Source: Limnochordia bacterium
GTDB taxonomy: Bacteria; Bacillota; Limnochordia; Darwinibacteriales; DTU012
Direction of reading: 5' to 3'
Length of the DNA: 61,198 nucleotides
Assembly (NCBI GenBank): GCA_007116145.1
Contig: SKJB01000098.1
Location: 1 to 61,198 of the forward strand
Shown: positions 60,843 to 61,198 of the stretch, piece by piece
How the letters are laid out: the number at the start of each line of letters is the position of its first letter
How positions within the stretch are numbered: the stretch's first letter is position 1
The notes under the pieces: generated by a model
What the model saw: the letters and a program-made list of their open reading frames with translations, nothing else
Databases searched by the model: none
What the model was told of the DNA's origin: nothing
Translations under genes and position numbers: made by a program

Positions 60843-60860
60843 TCCTAATGGAGGTATTCT

Positions 60861-61142
60861 ATGCGAATTACACAACGAATTCCTGAGATTACGAAGAACG
60901 TAACGGCTAACAACAAGCAAGAGACCGTAAATTTTGCTAATCAATTGCAGGAGGCATTAGGGGACATGAACACCAAACTTCATCAAGCTGATGAGGCCAC
61001 ATCCTTATTAGTTCGTGGAGAGATGGATTTTCATAATGCTATGATTATCTCCGAAAAGGCCAATTTGGCACTACAGCTAACCATGGCCATTCGGAATAAG
61101 GTAATAGAGGCATACCAAGAAGTAATGCGAATGCAAGTTTAG
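60861..61142 (+). CDS. fliE: Flagellar hook-basal body protein FliE
   Basis: FliE (93 residues) joins the MS ring to the rod. The second half is typical: ALGDMNTKLHQADEATSLLV and the C-terminal MISEKANLALQLTMAIRNKV-type helix (here MIISEKANLALQL and EAYQEVMRMQV). ATG 60861 follows ATGGAGG. It is third in the operon, as usual. Confidence 0.95.
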   Translation: MRITQRIPEITKNVTANNKQETVNFANQLQEALGDMNTKLHQADEATSLLVRGEMDFHNAMIISEKANLALQLTMAIRNKVIEAYQEVMRMQV

Positions 61143-61158
61143 CCGTAGGGTGAGATAA

Positions 61159-61198
61159 ATGGAAACTATGCTTAATACACTAAAAGAAACCTGGAATA
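61159..61198 (+). CDS. fliF: Flagellar MS-ring protein FliF, first 13 codons only
   Basis: ATG 61159 follows GGGTGAG and opens METMLNTLKETWN before the window ends. The identity rests mainly on position: fliF follows fliE in this operon, and FliF proteins usually begin with a similar short helix before the first membrane segment. Confidence 0.75.
   Translation, partial: METMLNTLKETWN

Overview
The window is a contiguous housekeeping segment from a low-to-medium GC, probably spore-forming and flagellated member of the Bacillota. The evidence is the gene order (priA-def-fmt, prkC-rsgA-rpe, yloU-fakA-degV-recG, rsmD-coaD, fapR-plsX-fabHDG-acpP-fabF-rnc-smc-ftsY-ylxM-ffh-rpsP-khpA-rimM-trmD-rplS-lepB-rbgA-rnhB, topA-trmFO-xerC-hslVU-codY-flgBC-fliE-fliF), the frequent GTG/TTG starts behind strong GGAGG sites, and the presence of CodY, FapR, YlbJ and a Spo0A-family regulator. 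It fits a lineage whose gene order combines Bacillus-like and Peptococcaceae-like features; I cannot name the species.

Region 1 (1-8.1 kb): the 3' end of priA, then def, fmt, a DUF116 protein, a YugP-type metallopeptidase and rsmB. An accessory stretch follows before rlmN: a Spo0A-like regulator with a non-canonical recognition helix, a secreted CBM9-like protein, a Gfo/Idh/MocA oxidoreductase, tRNA-Pro(CGG) and an orphan integrase-like core-binding domain. Region 2 (8.1-16.8 kb): rlmN, then a Ser/Thr-phosphorylation and cell-wall cluster (fhaA, a 32-codon remnant in the fhaB position, a PP2C phosphatase, a RodA/FtsW protein, a PBP, prkC), then rsgA and rpe. Region 3 (16.8-24 kb): a 650-base gene-free interval holding a strong promoter, a well-structured candidate ncRNA with its own terminator, and a TPP riboswitch ahead of thiT-thiN. 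Next come rpmB (reverse), the yloU/fakA/degV genes and recG.

Region 4 (24-34.3 kb): rsmD with a hairpin-rich leader, coaD, ylbJ, DUF177-rpmF, and the FapR-controlled phospholipid and fatty-acid operon running into rnc. Region 5 (34.3-46 kb): a divergent pair (a catalytically degenerate LexA/S24-like regulator and a SigH-like sigma factor), then the smc/SRP/ribosome-maturation block. Region 6 (46-61.2 kb): rnhB, an HD-GYP protein, yraN, a D,D-carboxypeptidase, comM (reverse), a small zinc-ribbon protein, dprA, an unknown 111-residue protein, topA through codY, and the start of the flagellar basal-body operon.

The main points for a second look are the 16.86-17.18 kb structured RNA with mutually exclusive closing-stem and terminator pairings; a perfect hairpin between the codY Shine-Dalgarno and its ATG; a near-identical 36-base leader element ahead of both khpA and hslV; the divergent Spo0A and SigH paralogues in unusual loci; and the fhaB remnant.
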